DNA of 64,000 nt from Odiellus spinosus (taxonomy: Eukaryota > Arthropoda > Arachnida > Opiliones > Phalangiidae), in the NCBI GenBank assembly GCA_963920705.1, contig OY987227.1, positions 24,719,935-24,783,934 on the forward strand, written 5' to 3'. The notes beneath the pieces are model-generated. The model had not been told where the DNA came from and made no database searches. It was given only the letters and a program-made list of their open reading frames with translations. The position numbers and the translations under genes were made by a program. Below are positions 62,931-64,000 of this stretch, piece by piece. The stretch's first letter is position 1. Every line of letters starts with the position of its first letter.

Positions 62931-64000
62931 GCAATACCAACAGGGACTAAAAGTAAGCGTTTCACCAAAGATTAGAGCGAAGATGAAGCTTAAAATGAAA
63001 TTAGTTAAACTGTGGTTGTTGAATAGGCTTTAATAAGCAATTTTATCCTAGTCCGATCTTAATCGAGATCAAGCGCCGGGGTTGCATCACCGTTCCCTGG
63101 CTCCCTTTTCACGGAACCATACCAACCTATTAAGTCAATTAAATTCGCGATCTTATAGCGAGCTTACGATATTAATTTAAATTAATTAGTTTAAGGGATT
63201 GTTTGTAGCGATAAAGATTTGACCTAAATAATCGAGAATACAATATATATAACGAGAGGTGATTTATTTCCAAGTTATATAATCTCATTCTAATTGTTTT
63301 AAAATTTAAAACTAAGCCCGTATATACGCGCTCTCTTAGATTTTCCCGTCTCTGGGTCAACGTTATCGGAACGGAACGTATAATAAGCTTTATTCTACGA
63401 ATATAACGAGCACCTTTGACTCCTCTTATACCCAGCGAGTTTATTTTTAAAATACCGCATCGCGCGATAAACAATATTTCATTAGATTACAATAGAAGGA
63501 AAGAACGTACTATTTTCGTTACTATTCATTTTAACGTATTGTGTTAATACGCGTCTTGTTCCGCAGTACTTTTCAAACTGCGGAAGTCGCCAATACAAAT
63601 ATATAGTTAAAACTTTGAAAGGGAGTTAAATATTTATTGAAGAACCTGTTCTTCTGTCGGTAGTAAGAGACTTCTAAGGTTGCATTTCTAGTATATTTAT
63701 ACCCGTATGCGGCAGCTGGGATATATTTTAACTCTTTGCTTTGTCTTATTTGACCGCTGTGCTCTCAAAAGTTCAAAAACCTTACGAAAAGAGTCAGCCA
63801 TGTGAAGAAAAAAAATATTAAATCTATATAGGTATAGTTTTTACCTCCCACGAAAGGTGGAAACCAGTTTCAGATGAGCGGCAAGTTATTTTATGGGCTT
63901 GTAGGATTAGAATTATATTTACTTGCCTCTGAATGTATCAATTAAATATTACTGAAAAATATTTACCCCGAATAATTTGGTAATAAATCCAAAAATAAAT
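62931..64000. other. AT-rich non-coding stretch to the window end
   Basis: A 100-codon minus-strand frame (63172-63474) has no recognisable domain. Nothing else is seen. Confidence 0.5.

Overview
This window looks like repeat-rich, intron- and intergene-dominated nuclear DNA from an invertebrate animal, possibly an arthropod. It is AT-rich, has no operon-like gene packing, and has one spliced Sushi-domain exon with GT-AG borders. It also holds a non-LTR retrotransposon, miniature inverted-repeat elements, fold-back elements, microsatellites and two very large satellite arrays. The taxon is an inference from the repeat style; no single gene here fixes it. Almost every long open reading frame is an artefact of stop-free satellite DNA.

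Layout. Positions 1-8703: a GC-richer satellite with an 18/19-bp monomer and 13-17 bp short variants, arranged in higher-order repeats (a 2.67-kb duplication and a 0.71-kb duplication); it runs off the left edge. Positions 8704-33370: mostly single-copy AT-rich DNA. It carries five of the six copies of a roughly 337-bp MITE with long terminal inverted repeats, a 32-bp minisatellite (about 20.0-20.5 kb), a 36-bp minisatellite (24.6-25.25 kb), a 143-bp (AG)n tract, a pyrimidine-rich tract (31.0-31.5 kb) and one convincing protein-coding exon at 31609-31729 (first half of a Sushi/CCP domain, phase 1 in, phase 2 out).

Positions 33371-58004 are the main oddity. A 24-kb composite satellite (14-bp TGTCACCCCTACCG-type sub-repeats joined by two alternating AT-rich linkers of 34 and about 101 bp) is bracketed by two 204-bp direct repeats that differ at four positions and start with a 10-bp-stem hairpin. 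A 5'-truncated, frameshifted LINE (35424-37790) interrupts the array. The array has several levels of higher-order repeat.

Positions 58005-64000: AT-rich DNA with a dense cluster of fold-back structures (58258-58777, 59420-59558, 60113-60837 with three hairpin layers, 61645-61960), a degenerate tRNA-like sequence (59177-59250) and the sixth MITE copy.

There is no set of genes working together here. The functional content I can defend is one exon of a presumably much larger Sushi-domain gene, plus selfish or structural DNA. The strongest points for follow-up are the MITE family with its 7-bp target duplications (and an internal empty site for one copy), the bracketed 24-kb array, the stacked palindromes near 60 kb, and the Sushi exon isolated among repeats.
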